Notes: generated from the letters alone by a model not told the origin. Shown: positions 1 through 8,773, counted from the first letter of the stretch. The stretch: DNA of 12,585 nucleotides from an uncultured Eubacteriales bacterium (GCA_900321365.1 ONVT01000124.1:1-12585), one strand, 5' to 3'. Program-made: numbers and translations.

Positions 1-887
1 CCGCCGGTCTTCTCCGCGTACTTCGCGACGAAATCCTTCGTCATGTCATCATCCGCATCCGCAACGAACGGAGTCAGGAGCATGACACCCTCTGCGAGGG
101 AGGTGTCGAATCCTTCCACCGTGAGCAGTCCGTCAAGACCGTCGCATCCGAAGAACTTCGGCTCATAGCCCATCTTGTCGGCAGCGATCAGGATCTGGCT
201 TGCAGGAGTGTAATAAATCGGAAGGAAGATCAGGTCAGCGCCGGCGTTCTGGCAGGACTGGACCTGTGTGGTAAGGTCGGTGGAGTTGTCGTCCGTGAAG
301 GCTTCCTCAGCGACAACTTCCAGTCCGACAGCCTCGGCCTCAGCCATGAAGGTCGAATAGATTCCCGAAGAATACGCATCGGCGGAATTGTAGATGACGC
401 CGATCTTCTCGCCAAGCTTCTGATCCGCAATGTAATCCGCGGATGCAAGACCCTGGTTGGGATCCGTGAAGCAGACCTGGAATACATTATCGCCCAGGTC
501 GATGACATCCTGTGAGGATGCGGACGGAGTCAGCACAAGCAGGTTGTCGTTGAGCGCCTCTGCACCTACAGCCAGGCACGGGCTGGTAGTGACGGTTCCG
601 CCCAGAAGCTGCATTCCCCAGTCCTTCAGTGTATTGTAAGCGTTCAGGCTCTTCTCGGGATCATGCTCGTCGTCTTCAAACTGAAGCTCGAACTGGAGAT
701 CCGGGTTGGACGCGTTGACATCCTCGACGGCGATCTCCATGCCGTTCATGACACTCGATCCATAGATCGCAGCCGGTCCGGTAATCGGTCCGATGCCGCC
801 GATCTTGACGGTCTCGGCCGCACACGCACTCATCACAAAGCTGGCCGTGAGCGCACCTGTCAGAGCTGCTGTAAATAACTTCTTCAT
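1..887 (-). CDS. LivJ-like ABC transporter substrate-binding protein (partial, N-terminal part)
   Basis: The first 295 residues are visible; the 3' end runs off the window. Translation gives a Lys-rich start, a hydrophobic stretch (residues 4-19) and Cys22 in V-M-S-A-C, which fits the broad bacterial lipobox pattern, so a membrane-anchored lipoprotein is likely. An AxA-type signal peptidase I site (A-C-A) overlaps it and cannot be excluded. Mature sequence starts directly with the periplasmic-binding-protein type 6 fold: the strand VKIGGIGPITG (28-37) is followed by a helix NGMEIAVEDVNA (48-59). The segment TPSASSQD (120-127) lies where this family contacts the amino acid alpha-carboxyl and amino groups. 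Known family role: extracellular capture of branched-chain or other amino acids, or small amides or urea, for an ABC importer; the exact ligand cannot be read here. The ATG at 887 is chosen because of the AGGAGGAGG ribosome binding site just upstream. Permease and ATPase genes would be expected beyond position 1. Confidence 0.93.
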   Translation of the reverse strand, partial: MKKLFTAALTGALTASFVMSACAAETVKIGGIGPITGPAAIYGSSVMNGMEIAVEDVNASNPDLQFELQFEDDEHDPEKSLNAYNTLKDWGMQLLGGTVTTSPCLAVGAEALNDNLLVLTPSASSQDVIDLGDNVFQVCFTDPNQGLASADYIADQKLGEKIGVIYNSADAYSSGIYSTFMAEAEAVGLEVVAEEAFTDDNSTDLTTQVQSCQNAGADLIFLPIYYTPASQILIAADKMGYEPKFFGCDGLDGLLTVEGFDTSLAEGVMLLTPFVADADDDMTKDFVAKYAEKTG

Positions 888-893
888 ATGATT

Positions 894-902
894 CCTCCTC
901 CT
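894..902 (-). promoter_or_regulatory. Strong ribosome binding site of the substrate-binding protein gene
   Basis: Read on the minus strand the sequence is AGGAGGAGG, followed by six bases and then the ATG at 887. It is an excellent match to the anti-Shine-Dalgarno end of 16S rRNA and fixes the start codon. Confidence 0.85.
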
Positions 903-933
903 GTTACATAAATGGTAAAAATGCGATGGAGGT

Positions 934-962
934 ATTTTATCATTAAGTTTTTCATTATTCAA
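934..962 (-). promoter_or_regulatory. Predicted sigma-70/SigA-type promoter for the substrate-binding protein gene
   Basis: On the minus strand, TTGAAT (957-962) is separated by exactly 17 bp from TAAAAT (934-939), in an AT-rich stretch that contrasts with the GC-rich genes around it. The expected start of transcription is near 927, giving a leader of about 40 nt before the ATG at 887. A second -10-like hexamer, TATAAT, lies further upstream at 974-979 but has no convincing -35 partner. The promoter suggests the transporter gene is transcribed separately from the surface-protein operon upstream. No clear rho-independent terminator was found between 888 and 1007. Confidence 0.6.
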
Positions 963-1007
963 TCGTGAATCTGATTATAGAGAAAAATTTTTTCGGTTTT
1001 TCCATGT

Positions 1008-1304
1008 TTATTCGGTAAAAACAACGGTTGTATCCGTTCCGGTATTCCACTGATAACTGGAAAACGGGCTTTCCTCCCTCTTCTGGTGTATGGTGATCAG
1101 GTTCAGTGAAAAGCAGGCATCCGTCATTCCCGGTCCGGCACTTTTCACTGAAGCAGGAATCTCCAGTGTTGTGATTCCCGTCAGGCTGAAAGCCCCGTCT
1201 CCGATCTCTTCCAGCGTCCCGGGAAGATGGATGGAGCACATGTCCTCACAGAAGGCGAAGGCCTCTGTGCCGATTCTGCGGATTCCGTCCTCTATGATTA
1301 CCGA
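1008..1304 (-). other. BspA/TpLRR-type leucine-rich repeat at the C-terminus of the giant adhesin
   Basis: Residues 2484-2581. Three successive units show the pattern of this LRR class: SVIIEDGIRRIGTEAFAFC, then SIHLPGTLEEIGDGAFSL, then TLEIPASVKSAGPGMTDACF. The signature 'I-x-x-I-G-x-x-A-F' occurs twice. In known BspA-type proteins such repeats mediate binding to host proteins or other bacteria. Here the repeat ends about 20 residues before the stop codon and no anchor follows. A weaker flanking strand pattern precedes it (about 2450-2480). Confidence 0.75.
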
Positions 1305-4300
1305 GCGGAAGGGATATGCGAAGAACAGAGAGTCATCGATCTTTGTGATCTCCAGGATCTCATCTCCGTTTTTTACATAATGCGGTATCCTGATATCCAG
1401 TGATGTGAAATCGAGCGTCTGCCCGGTGACCGGATCCTTCAGCTGACTGGAGAGAAGATCTGAAGTCAGGGTTACGTTATGCCGCACCGGGGCCGCCTCA
1501 AAACGCATGCCCCTGGACGTGCTCTGATGGTTTGTGAGGGAATGTTCCATCGTGCAGGAGGCCAGTGTCCAGTTCCCGCTGCTCTTCTCCGTCACCTCCC
1601 ATTTCGTTCCGGAAGGCAGTTCAAAGACCGCCTGGCTTCCTCCGGTCAGGGAAAATGCCCCCTGCGCGTCGGTCCTGCCGCTTCCGGTCACCTCCATGGT
1701 TGCGCTGTCACGGATCTGATAGGGAAGATATCGCCCCGGAAGAGAGGTGTCCCCGAACCACTGGGTAATTCTCATCGGGAAAGACTGGGTGCTCTCGATA
1801 TCCGTCTGTTTTTCGATGACAAACGTCTGCAAGTCATTTTCATTGTAAAAGGTATTGTTCTCACAGCCACAGAGCATCCCGAAGGAAGGATCGGACAGAT
1901 CCGGCACCTCCCGGACACGAACATCTTTATCCTGCGCTTCCTGTTCCAGGTAGTACAGCTCCGTCTTCACGCTCTCCCCGAAAACCGCGATGGGAAAGAG
2001 AGGGGACTGAGCGCCGGACGCCTCCCTTGCCACGCGGAGAATTCCGTCCTCCCCAGTCTGGTTCATCGCGGACTGCATCGGTCTGCCATTCAGGCACTGC
2101 GCCCAGTACACGCCGGATGCCGGATTCCAGGATCCGTTCTCATACCGCTCCAGACACAGCACAAGAACAGCTCCTTCCGGGACATGGCTCCAGCCTTCCT
2201 CCCCGGACAGATACTCCTTACAGATGAGAGACTCAGGGGATACGGGTGCTGAATGGATCTCATTCACAAACACCGCGTCAGAAACTCCCCCGGAGACGCT
2301 CTCTGTGACCTGCCGTCCCTCTCCCGGGAAAGTGCAGACCGTTCCGTAAAGAAAACCGTCACCATGGGATATGCTTTCTGCTGTCTCGGTGGCTCTCCAC
2401 GATCCTCCTTCGGGAATTCCTGAAATCACCAGCGTCTGGGTTTCGGACAGGCAGATCCACCCATTGAACATCTCACAGCGAAGAAGCTCTCCCTGTGCCG
2501 TATCTGCCACAAGGACTTCCCCTGCCAGCGGCGTGTAGATTCCGTTCCCGTTTTCCGTCTCAACATAGAACAGTGTCCTCAGGGCGGAAGATATGCCCTT
2601 CGCTCTCTCCTGTTCCAGATACCTCTGTGCTTCAGCGTCACCAGGGGCTGCCGTATACTGTTTCCGGAGCATTCCCTGACATCCCAGGCCGTTGACAAAA
2701 AGCGCCCGGGAGGTATCCTCTCCGTTCTCCCCAAGGCTTCCTCTCCACGGATTCCCTCCCGCCGGATATGCCTGCGGGCAGGAAGGATCCGGGGTTTCCG
2801 TCACCCTCCAGTCACATCCGTCCTCCGCAAGGTCCCGGAAAACCGCGCTTTCCCCGGCGGTGAGGGTGAAGAAGCCGCCAGCATCCGTCGTCAGTTCCTG
2901 TCCGCCGGAGGTTTCATAGGGAGTATCCGGGCAGGTACACAGCGTCCCGTTTTCATCCTCCTTCTCGAGGAGAAAAGAGAAGGTTTTTCCGGACACATTC
3001 CCTCCCGGATCAGCGCTCCCTCCACGCTCAGGGCTGAAGAAAAAGAAGAAACCGCTCTTATGCTTCTCCCACATGCCCCACAGATAGATGGAAACACTGG
3101 AATATCCTGAATAGGTCCTTGATGTTCCTGCCGCTATTGTGCCCGTGAAGGAATCAATATCCGATCCGCCGGACCGGACGCGGATCCGCTCATTTCTTTG
3201 CAGCGTCACTTTGACAGGGAAGGTGATCGTGAACCCTGTCATTCCTGCCGGCGCGCTTTCAAAAAGCAGGACAGTGCTGCCCTCACTTCTGACCTCGCCC
3301 GGATAACCGGGTGAGAAGACGGTCGTACGGCTTCCCCCTTCTCCGCCCAGAACCGCCTTCGACACTTCCAGACTTCTCTTCTTCCAGCTGTTCTGAACCG
3401 TCACGCTCTTCCTTCCTGACAGAAGCGGCATGACCACGCAGGCGATACCTCCGTTCACCGGTTCATAGAACTGCGGCACATCCGTCTCCTGGATCACATA
3501 GGTCTTCTGTGCCTCCAGGCCGCCAAGAACCACATCCTTCCCGGCGCATGCCAGAGTGAAGCACCCGTCCTCATCGGTCCGGAAATCCGTATCCTCCATC
3601 ACGCCTTCAATCCCGGCAGCCGGGTCGGCGCAGGCATACGGATCCTCCGGGTTGAAGGAAGAAGCCTCCGCCCCATCGTGCATCTTCCACAGCCGGAAAG
3701 AGAAGTCCTCCGTGCACAGCTGCGTGTCCCTGTGCAGGACTTCTTTCCGAAGAACCAGCTCTTTCCATCTCCAGGCGTTCTCCAGTGTGACATAGCTCCC
3801 CTCCGGTCCTAGGATCCCGCTCTTAGCCGAAGTCACGCCGATATAATCGCTTCCCTGGGAGATACACGCATCATCTTCTGCCACCATATACGTGCACTGA
3901 GCGTCTCCCGGATGAAGCGCGATCACCTCACCCGGATGCAGAAGGACACAGCTGTCCTCATCCACCGTATGTTCTTCGAGAACCTGGTCATCGATAAGAG
4001 CGCCGTTCCTCTCCACTGTCCAGTACGGCATGCCTGCCATGCTTTCTCCGTCTGCCTTCACCATCACACGGAATTCATCCCCGGAGATGTCCGTCCCCTC
4101 CGGCAGTCCCAGGATCTTCTTCGTCAGAAACAGGACCGGATACCAGGTGTTGTCAAACCGGCACAGCCGTCCCCCCTCCACGCTCTCCTGGCTCATACTG
4201 ACCTCATACCAGGCAGAACGGATCTCCTCAGCGGCAAGCTCATTTCCTCCCGCCTCATTCTCGAAGACAGCCCTCTGGCCTTCAGAGAGGGAAAATGTCC

Positions 4301-7300
4301 CGTCCCTTGCGGTCGTGTGCAGGTTCTGATCCTGCGTCCACACAGTCTCCGCATCCTCCCCGCTGCGCTCCTCCAGACGGTACTCACACAGGGGATACGG
4401 CCTTCCGTCCCTGGTCAGCCGGAAAAGGAATGCCGGCTTTCCCCGTACGTTTTCCGGTTCATTCTCCAGCTCCTTCTCCACGATCAGAACAGCATTTTCC
4501 TTCAGCGTCACTTCCACGGCGTCGCACTGGACCAGGTCGCCGTCCGGCTCGTCCTGGCTGGTGCTGTAAAAGGATGCGCAGTTATAGGCTCTCTCCGCCC
4601 TGGTCTGTCCTTCCTCATCGCCGATTTCGGGCGCCGTCATATGAAGAAGAATATGCACGGACTCTCCCATCTCCAGCTGAAATGAACTGCCGTCCGTCTT
4701 TTTTCTCAGATCCACCGCGACCGAACCCACGTCGGACATCTCCAGCGTCCAGTCCTCCAGGCGTACCCACCCGTTCTGAGTGGTGAGGACACTGTCAGGC
4801 GGACTGCCTTCTCCCGGAAGGGGCGCGGTCCGGTCCGTACTGAGCCAGACGACCGGTTCGATCCCTGCCCTTCTCACCGCGTCCGTATCCACCTGTGCCA
4901 GGAATCCTCTCCATGTCTCATCGTCAAATACGCGCCCGCTCTCTGCCAGGGCGCGCTCCTCCTGCGCCCGCTCAAGATGGTTGGCGATGACCAGATTGAA
5001 GATCGGCTGCGCAGATGTATTCGTCACATCGATCCGGTAGGTATAGGCATCTTCCGGCCCGGTGACGGCGCTGACATCCCAGTCGGAAAACACGTCCCTG
5101 TCATCCTTCACCGTCAGGCGGATCCCGTCCGTGAGGCTGACCGCGGTATCCGCCTCGGATCTGGCGATGGCATATAAAACCGTCCTCAGATCTGTGACGC
5201 CGTCTGAATCTATATCCGTGCCGAAGACCTCCAGCTCATCCTTTTCCTCCCCGGTATACGGGACGATAATCCCGTCGTCGCAGGATACCTCTTCATCCGT
5301 CCCGAGAATCTGCCGCGCGGGATCGTCCCGCCCGCTGCCCGGCATCACGGCGGCGATATTGGGCATCCTCTTCATGAGCTTCAGGTCCCGGTAGGGACAG
5401 GAGGCGCCAAACTCCACGCCGACGCCGTTCAGCCACATCCCGTCGTTCATGCGCGGGATACTCTCTTCCTCCAGATGGATGGTGACATGAAAGATAACCA
5501 TCGTCCTGCCGCTCTGCTTCCAGTTCTCCACAATCCCGCTGTCCGGATCGATCCGCACGCTGACATCCCTGCTGCTCCACAGCGATGGCGTCACCAGGTT
5601 TTTGTCCGACGCCTCCATGACAAGGCCGGCCCTGAGTGGAACGGTCGGATCGTATACCACTCCCTCCGGAAGAAGGTCGAAGATCACATACTCACTGCGA
5701 TCCGGAGACGGGAAACCTGTCCGATCCTGCCTGATCCTTTTCGCCGCCTCCTGGCTGTAGATCCGGTATCCCTCGACGGCACCGATGGTACAGGTCAGGC
5801 GGATGCAGCCGCTTTCGGGGTCATTTTCCCTGGAAACTGTCTTCATCGCCTTCGCGTGTTTTTTCAGCGCGGTCAGCTCCGCGGATGAATTCGCCCTCAT
5901 GGAATACATGCCATAAAGGGACATCGTCAACTCCCGGATTCCTGGCTCCGCATCGTCATAGTGGCTTTCATCGCTGTCATGGAACCACACGTCCTCCGAT
6001 CCCCCGGTGCTCCTTGCCAGAACCGAGCCCAGGTGCTCCGCCTTCAGCAGGGTGATGCTGTCATCGGAGATTCCTTCCAGAAGAGCGCCGCAGACAGGAC
6101 TGTCCGGCCGGATACACAGCTTCGCGTCGATCGTGCAGGACGAATCATAGTCCACGGCGTTATGGACAACCTTCACTCTCCAGATCTTCCTGGCAAGCTG
6201 GCTCCGGGGAAAGGTGTACGTAATCCTCCCGGAAGCATTCCACGGGCACTGCGCCGCCAGCTCCCAGTCGGCGGAGTTTTCATACATCACCCAGATCCTG
6301 GTCGATCGGTCGGCGCCCGGGCATTCCTCTTCTGGCATCGGGCTGCCCACGCGGTCCTCGAAGATGTCTATTCCCCTGTCCCTGATCGATACAGTCACGT
6401 CCGAATAGTAATAGTCCTGTGCTGTCAGAAGCTGCATACCGGAACCGGTTTCCCTGCTCAGGCAGGCAAGATAAGCCGCGTCGTCCGTCGTTGTCACCTC
6501 ATATCCGGTTCCTGGCTTCCATTTTCCCGCCTCCGGCCCGGAGGTCTCATGCGTAAAGGAATACCCCCTGCATTCCGAGAGGATCCGGACCGGGATGGAG
6601 CCCGCCGGATCACCGGTGCTCTGTGATATCCGGTATTCGTTGACCCATCCGCTCAGGGACACGTTCTTCGTTTTGTAGGAGATTGATCCGTCCGGTGAGA
6701 TCAGACCGGACCAGGCAAAGATCCCGACATCGTCACCTTTGTATTTCCACTGGTATTCGGAAAATGTCCACGAAGCGGACGCCTGTACGAGGCTCTCCGC
6801 GTCGACCCCGTCCGCCGGAGTCAGACGGAATGAGGCATCCAGGCCCAGAACGGATTCATTGTTTTTCAGGGAATCCTTCCTGACAGCGGTCACCACCACC
6901 GTCGACAGATGGAACAGCCCCTGCTCCACATAAGCGCTCAGGTCATCGGAAGAAAGCTGCATGAATGTCTGGCTTCCCTCCGGGGTGATATATTGCTTTA
7001 CGATACTCCCCGTTCCTCCAGTGCCCTCGGTGCTTCCCGTGATCCGGGTGATACCCCCGACCACGCGGGAGGAGTCGTCTCCCTTTATCCCGGTCGCGGA
7101 CGGAGCAGCATCCATCTGCAGTGCCCAGGGCTGGTTATACTCCCCCAGGCAGTCCGTCTGCCAGGCGATGAACAGCCACTGTCCCTCTTCGTCATACAGA
7201 CCGGATGGAAGGCTTGAGCCCAGCACCCTTCTCACCTGGTCCCGGGTATAGAGCGCCGGCATGCAGCTGATGGATCCGTCTGAAAATGCGTCCGCCGAAG

Positions 7301-8753
7301 CACTCAGGATCCGGGCGCCTGAATCGATACTCCCCTTTAATTCCTCCATCACAGCTGTCTGGACGTCACCGCTTTGCAGCGTCACACGGATGGAAGGTGT
7401 GATCGACCACTGAGAAGCGTCCGTAAGCTCCATGATCCGCACCGGATGGTACAGTACCTGGAACGCGGTGTTTGTGCCCGCCGAGATCGCACGGTAGTTG
7501 AAGAAGACAATGCTCTGATCCGTGTCGTCCAGGTACCAGTTGAACGGGCTGTTCAGGCTCTGCACCGGAGCGTCGGCACTTCCCCCCGGCACGCCGATCT
7601 GTGACGGGACGACGTCCTCCCCGAAACGATCCTCGAGCAGAGCGCGCGGAACACGGATCTCCACACTTCTCTCATCGAGATCCGTCGATGTATGGAACTC
7701 GATCTGGTACTTCAGGGAAAAGTCCTCTTTCCGCTGCACAGTATGAAGATCCTGCTCATTGACATAATAGTCCGAACAGCTCCAGAGGCCGCATCCCTGA
7801 GAGGCCGCGCCAAGAATCACAGCGCCCTTCCTTCTGTTTCCGTATCTCTCCTCCAGTTCCGTTGCCGCTCCGGCTTCCTCCCTGGGAAGAAGCGCCAGCT
7901 CCCTGAGCGACATGGAATCCTCATACCGGTATTCCTCCTCGTCTTTTTCGTCCTGCCAGATCCCGGTCTCCTTCCCGGGAAACTCCCCGGATCCACTGTC
8001 CTTTTCCGTCTCATCGAATATATTCTCCCGGGAATCGCTCTCTCCGGGAGCGGTTCTCATCTGCGGGAATTCTTCTGACTGGTCCGGTTTTTCCTCCGTC
8101 TCTGTTTCATCCGCTCCGCCCGGATCCTCCACGGACTCCTGCTGCCGGCCCTCCACTGCACTTACCTCTTCCGGATCTGTGTCCTCACTTTCATCGAACA
8201 GCGCGTCCGGTTCCTGATTCAGTTCCACCGGACCGGCAAGGATGAGGTCTTCTTTCATGACATAAGCATCATCATCATTTTCTTCTTCTTCCGTCTGTTC
8301 ATCCGATCCGTCCTGCAGATCCGGACCGCCCGGGCCCTCTGCATCCAGCCATTCCTCCTCAGACGGATCCGTTCCGGACGGGGCCTCCACGCCGGACGGG
8401 GCCGGATGCCCATTATCCGGCCCTGTTTCCGATCCCGCCTCCACGGCCGGATCCTGTTCCTCCTGATTCCACGGGTCTTCTGAGGGTGTCCCCGTATCTT
8501 CAGCCGGATTCTCCCCTAAACCTCCGTCCCCCTGATCCGGGGCGCCCGGATCCATGCTTCCCCATACGTCCTGGTTCTCCTGATCCGAACTCCCTTTCAG
8601 TTCAGTGATCCCCCCCTCCGTAAAGCCTCCTGCCGCAGAGGCTTCCTGCGTCCGGCTGCTGTGCTCCGTCTCCATGGCTGCCCTGGCACTCAGCCCCATC
8701 AGGCAGATCATGATCACCATCACATAGATCAGTGTTCTTCTTTTCACGCTCAT
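1008..8753 (-). CDS. Giant secreted adhesin with Cna_B-like stalk modules and C-terminal BspA-type LRR
   Basis: Encodes 2581 residues. The ATG at 8753 is chosen over the in-frame ATG at 9008 because an SD-like AAGGTGGG precedes it and it begins a clear signal peptide (MSVKRR, then a hydrophobic core, probable cleavage after A-R-A at residue 25). Order of parts: acidic, Gly/Pro-rich disordered linker (about 27-305); beta-rich region (about 310-1420), unassigned in detail, holding a D-x-D-x-D-G-x-x-D loop at 1180-1188 and a DUF11-like stretch (about 1230-1415); seven Cna_B-like modules (about 1424-2421) with recurring Lys...Glu...Asn positions for intramolecular isopeptide bonds; and a BspA/TpLRR-type repeat (about 2484-2560). 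Inferred role: surface or pilus-associated adhesin, probably binding host or matrix ligands through the N-terminal region or the LRR. Odd points: no LPXTG motif and no C-terminal membrane segment; module 4 carries a large insertion with five consecutive Phe. It is the last gene of the surface-protein cluster. The ligand is unknown. Confidence 0.88.
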   Translation of the reverse strand: MSVKRRTLIYVMVIMICLMGLSARAAMETEHSSRTQEASAAGGFTEGGITELKGSSDQENQDVWGSMDPGAPDQGDGGLGENPAEDTGTPSEDPWNQEEQDPAVEAGSETGPDNGHPAPSGVEAPSGTDPSEEEWLDAEGPGGPDLQDGSDEQTEEEENDDDAYVMKEDLILAGPVELNQEPDALFDESEDTDPEEVSAVEGRQQESVEDPGGADETETEEKPDQSEEFPQMRTAPGESDSRENIFDETEKDSGSGEFPGKETGIWQDEKDEEEYRYEDSMSLRELALLPREEAGAATELEERYGNRRKGAVILGAASQGCGLWSCSDYYVNEQDLHTVQRKEDFSLKYQIEFHTSTDLDERSVEIRVPRALLEDRFGEDVVPSQIGVPGGSADAPVQSLNSPFNWYLDDTDQSIVFFNYRAISAGTNTAFQVLYHPVRIMELTDASQWSITPSIRVTLQSGDVQTAVMEELKGSIDSGARILSASADAFSDGSISCMPALYTRDQVRRVLGSSLPSGLYDEEGQWLFIAWQTDCLGEYNQPWALQMDAAPSATGIKGDDSSRVVGGITRITGSTEGTGGTGSIVKQYITPEGSQTFMQLSSDDLSAYVEQGLFHLSTVVVTAVRKDSLKNNESVLGLDASFRLTPADGVDAESLVQASASWTFSEYQWKYKGDDVGIFAWSGLISPDGSISYKTKNVSLSGWVNEYRISQSTGDPAGSIPVRILSECRGYSFTHETSGPEAGKWKPGTGYEVTTTDDAAYLACLSRETGSGMQLLTAQDYYYSDVTVSIRDRGIDIFEDRVGSPMPEEECPGADRSTRIWVMYENSADWELAAQCPWNASGRITYTFPRSQLARKIWRVKVVHNAVDYDSSCTIDAKLCIRPDSPVCGALLEGISDDSITLLKAEHLGSVLARSTGGSEDVWFHDSDESHYDDAEPGIRELTMSLYGMYSMRANSSAELTALKKHAKAMKTVSRENDPESGCIRLTCTIGAVEGYRIYSQEAAKRIRQDRTGFPSPDRSEYVIFDLLPEGVVYDPTVPLRAGLVMEASDKNLVTPSLWSSRDVSVRIDPDSGIVENWKQSGRTMVIFHVTIHLEEESIPRMNDGMWLNGVGVEFGASCPYRDLKLMKRMPNIAAVMPGSGRDDPARQILGTDEEVSCDDGIIVPYTGEEKDELEVFGTDIDSDGVTDLRTVLYAIARSEADTAVSLTDGIRLTVKDDRDVFSDWDVSAVTGPEDAYTYRIDVTNTSAQPIFNLVIANHLERAQEERALAESGRVFDDETWRGFLAQVDTDAVRRAGIEPVVWLSTDRTAPLPGEGSPPDSVLTTQNGWVRLEDWTLEMSDVGSVAVDLRKKTDGSSFQLEMGESVHILLHMTAPEIGDEEGQTRAERAYNCASFYSTSQDEPDGDLVQCDAVEVTLKENAVLIVEKELENEPENVRGKPAFLFRLTRDGRPYPLCEYRLEERSGEDAETVWTQDQNLHTTARDGTFSLSEGQRAVFENEAGGNELAAEEIRSAWYEVSMSQESVEGGRLCRFDNTWYPVLFLTKKILGLPEGTDISGDEFRVMVKADGESMAGMPYWTVERNGALIDDQVLEEHTVDEDSCVLLHPGEVIALHPGDAQCTYMVAEDDACISQGSDYIGVTSAKSGILGPEGSYVTLENAWRWKELVLRKEVLHRDTQLCTEDFSFRLWKMHDGAEASSFNPEDPYACADPAAGIEGVMEDTDFRTDEDGCFTLACAGKDVVLGGLEAQKTYVIQETDVPQFYEPVNGGIACVVMPLLSGRKSVTVQNSWKKRSLEVSKAVLGGEGGSRTTVFSPGYPGEVRSEGSTVLLFESAPAGMTGFTITFPVKVTLQRNERIRVRSGGSDIDSFTGTIAAGTSRTYSGYSSVSIYLWGMWEKHKSGFFFFFSPERGGSADPGGNVSGKTFSFLLEKEDENGTLCTCPDTPYETSGGQELTTDAGGFFTLTAGESAVFRDLAEDGCDWRVTETPDPSCPQAYPAGGNPWRGSLGENGEDTSRALFVNGLGCQGMLRKQYTAAPGDAEAQRYLEQERAKGISSALRTLFYVETENGNGIYTPLAGEVLVADTAQGELLRCEMFNGWICLSETQTLVISGIPEGGSWRATETAESISHGDGFLYGTVCTFPGEGRQVTESVSGGVSDAVFVNEIHSAPVSPESLICKEYLSGEEGWSHVPEGAVLVLCLERYENGSWNPASGVYWAQCLNGRPMQSAMNQTGEDGILRVAREASGAQSPLFPIAVFGESVKTELYYLEQEAQDKDVRVREVPDLSDPSFGMLCGCENNTFYNENDLQTFVIEKQTDIESTQSFPMRITQWFGDTSLPGRYLPYQIRDSATMEVTGSGRTDAQGAFSLTGGSQAVFELPSGTKWEVTEKSSGNWTLASCTMEHSLTNHQSTSRGMRFEAAPVRHNVTLTSDLLSSQLKDPVTGQTLDFTSLDIRIPHYVKNGDEILEITKIDDSLFFAYPFRSVIIEDGIRRIGTEAFAFCEDMCSIHLPGTLEEIGDGAFSLTGITTLEIPASVKSAGPGMTDACFSLNLITIHQKREESPFSSYQWNTGTDTTVVFTE
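1491..4490 (-). other. Array of seven Cna_B-like stalk modules in the giant adhesin
   Basis: Each module starts with a short strand carrying Lys and ends with a strand carrying Asn. The predicted Lys/Asn pairs are K1427/N1535, K1545 or K1546/N1659, K1670/N1788, K1799/N2021, K2031/N2164, K2179/N2304 and K2315/none. An acidic residue sits in a 'W/Y-x-V-x-E'-like strand in most modules (for example VTETPD, ATETAE, VTEKSS). A recurring inner motif, 'G-x-F-x-L-x-x-G-x-x-A-V-F', is clear in modules 1, 4 and 7. In known Cna_B/SpaA domains Lys-Asn bonds catalysed by Glu/Asp stiffen the stalk. Assignments are from visual alignment; module 2 and module 6 are the weakest. Confidence 0.65.
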
Positions 8754-8759
8754 CTTTAT

Positions 8760-8767
8760 CCCACCTT
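8760..8767 (-). promoter_or_regulatory. Ribosome binding site of the giant adhesin gene
   Basis: Minus-strand AAGGTGGG lies six bases before the ATG at 8753. It decides the start codon, because the open frame continues upstream to 9008 through the intergenic gap and into the neighbouring gene without signal-peptide-like sequence. Confidence 0.65.
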
Positions 8768-8773
8768 TCCCTG

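Noticed and set aside
974..979. Perfect TATAAT on the minus strand as the main -10 of the transporter gene
   Set aside because: No acceptable -35 hexamer at 16-18 bp. The TTGAAT-17-TAAAAT pair downstream is a better overall match, though a second start cannot be excluded.
982..994. Possible terminator after the adhesin gene (GAAAAATTTTTTC palindrome on the plus strand)
   Set aside because: Pure A/T stem with no loop space and no GC-rich part; it would not form a stable rho-independent hairpin. It is better explained as AT-rich promoter DNA.
1479..2252. Plus-strand open frame of 257 codons opposite the adhesin modules
   Set aside because: Composition rich in Arg, His, Pro and Leu typical of an antisense shadow. 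No start signal, and it is fully covered by a Cna_B-module coding region.
3912..4685. Plus-strand open frame of 257 codons opposite the adhesin
   Set aside because: Same reasons: shadow composition, no ribosome binding site, and the opposite strand has clear domain structure.
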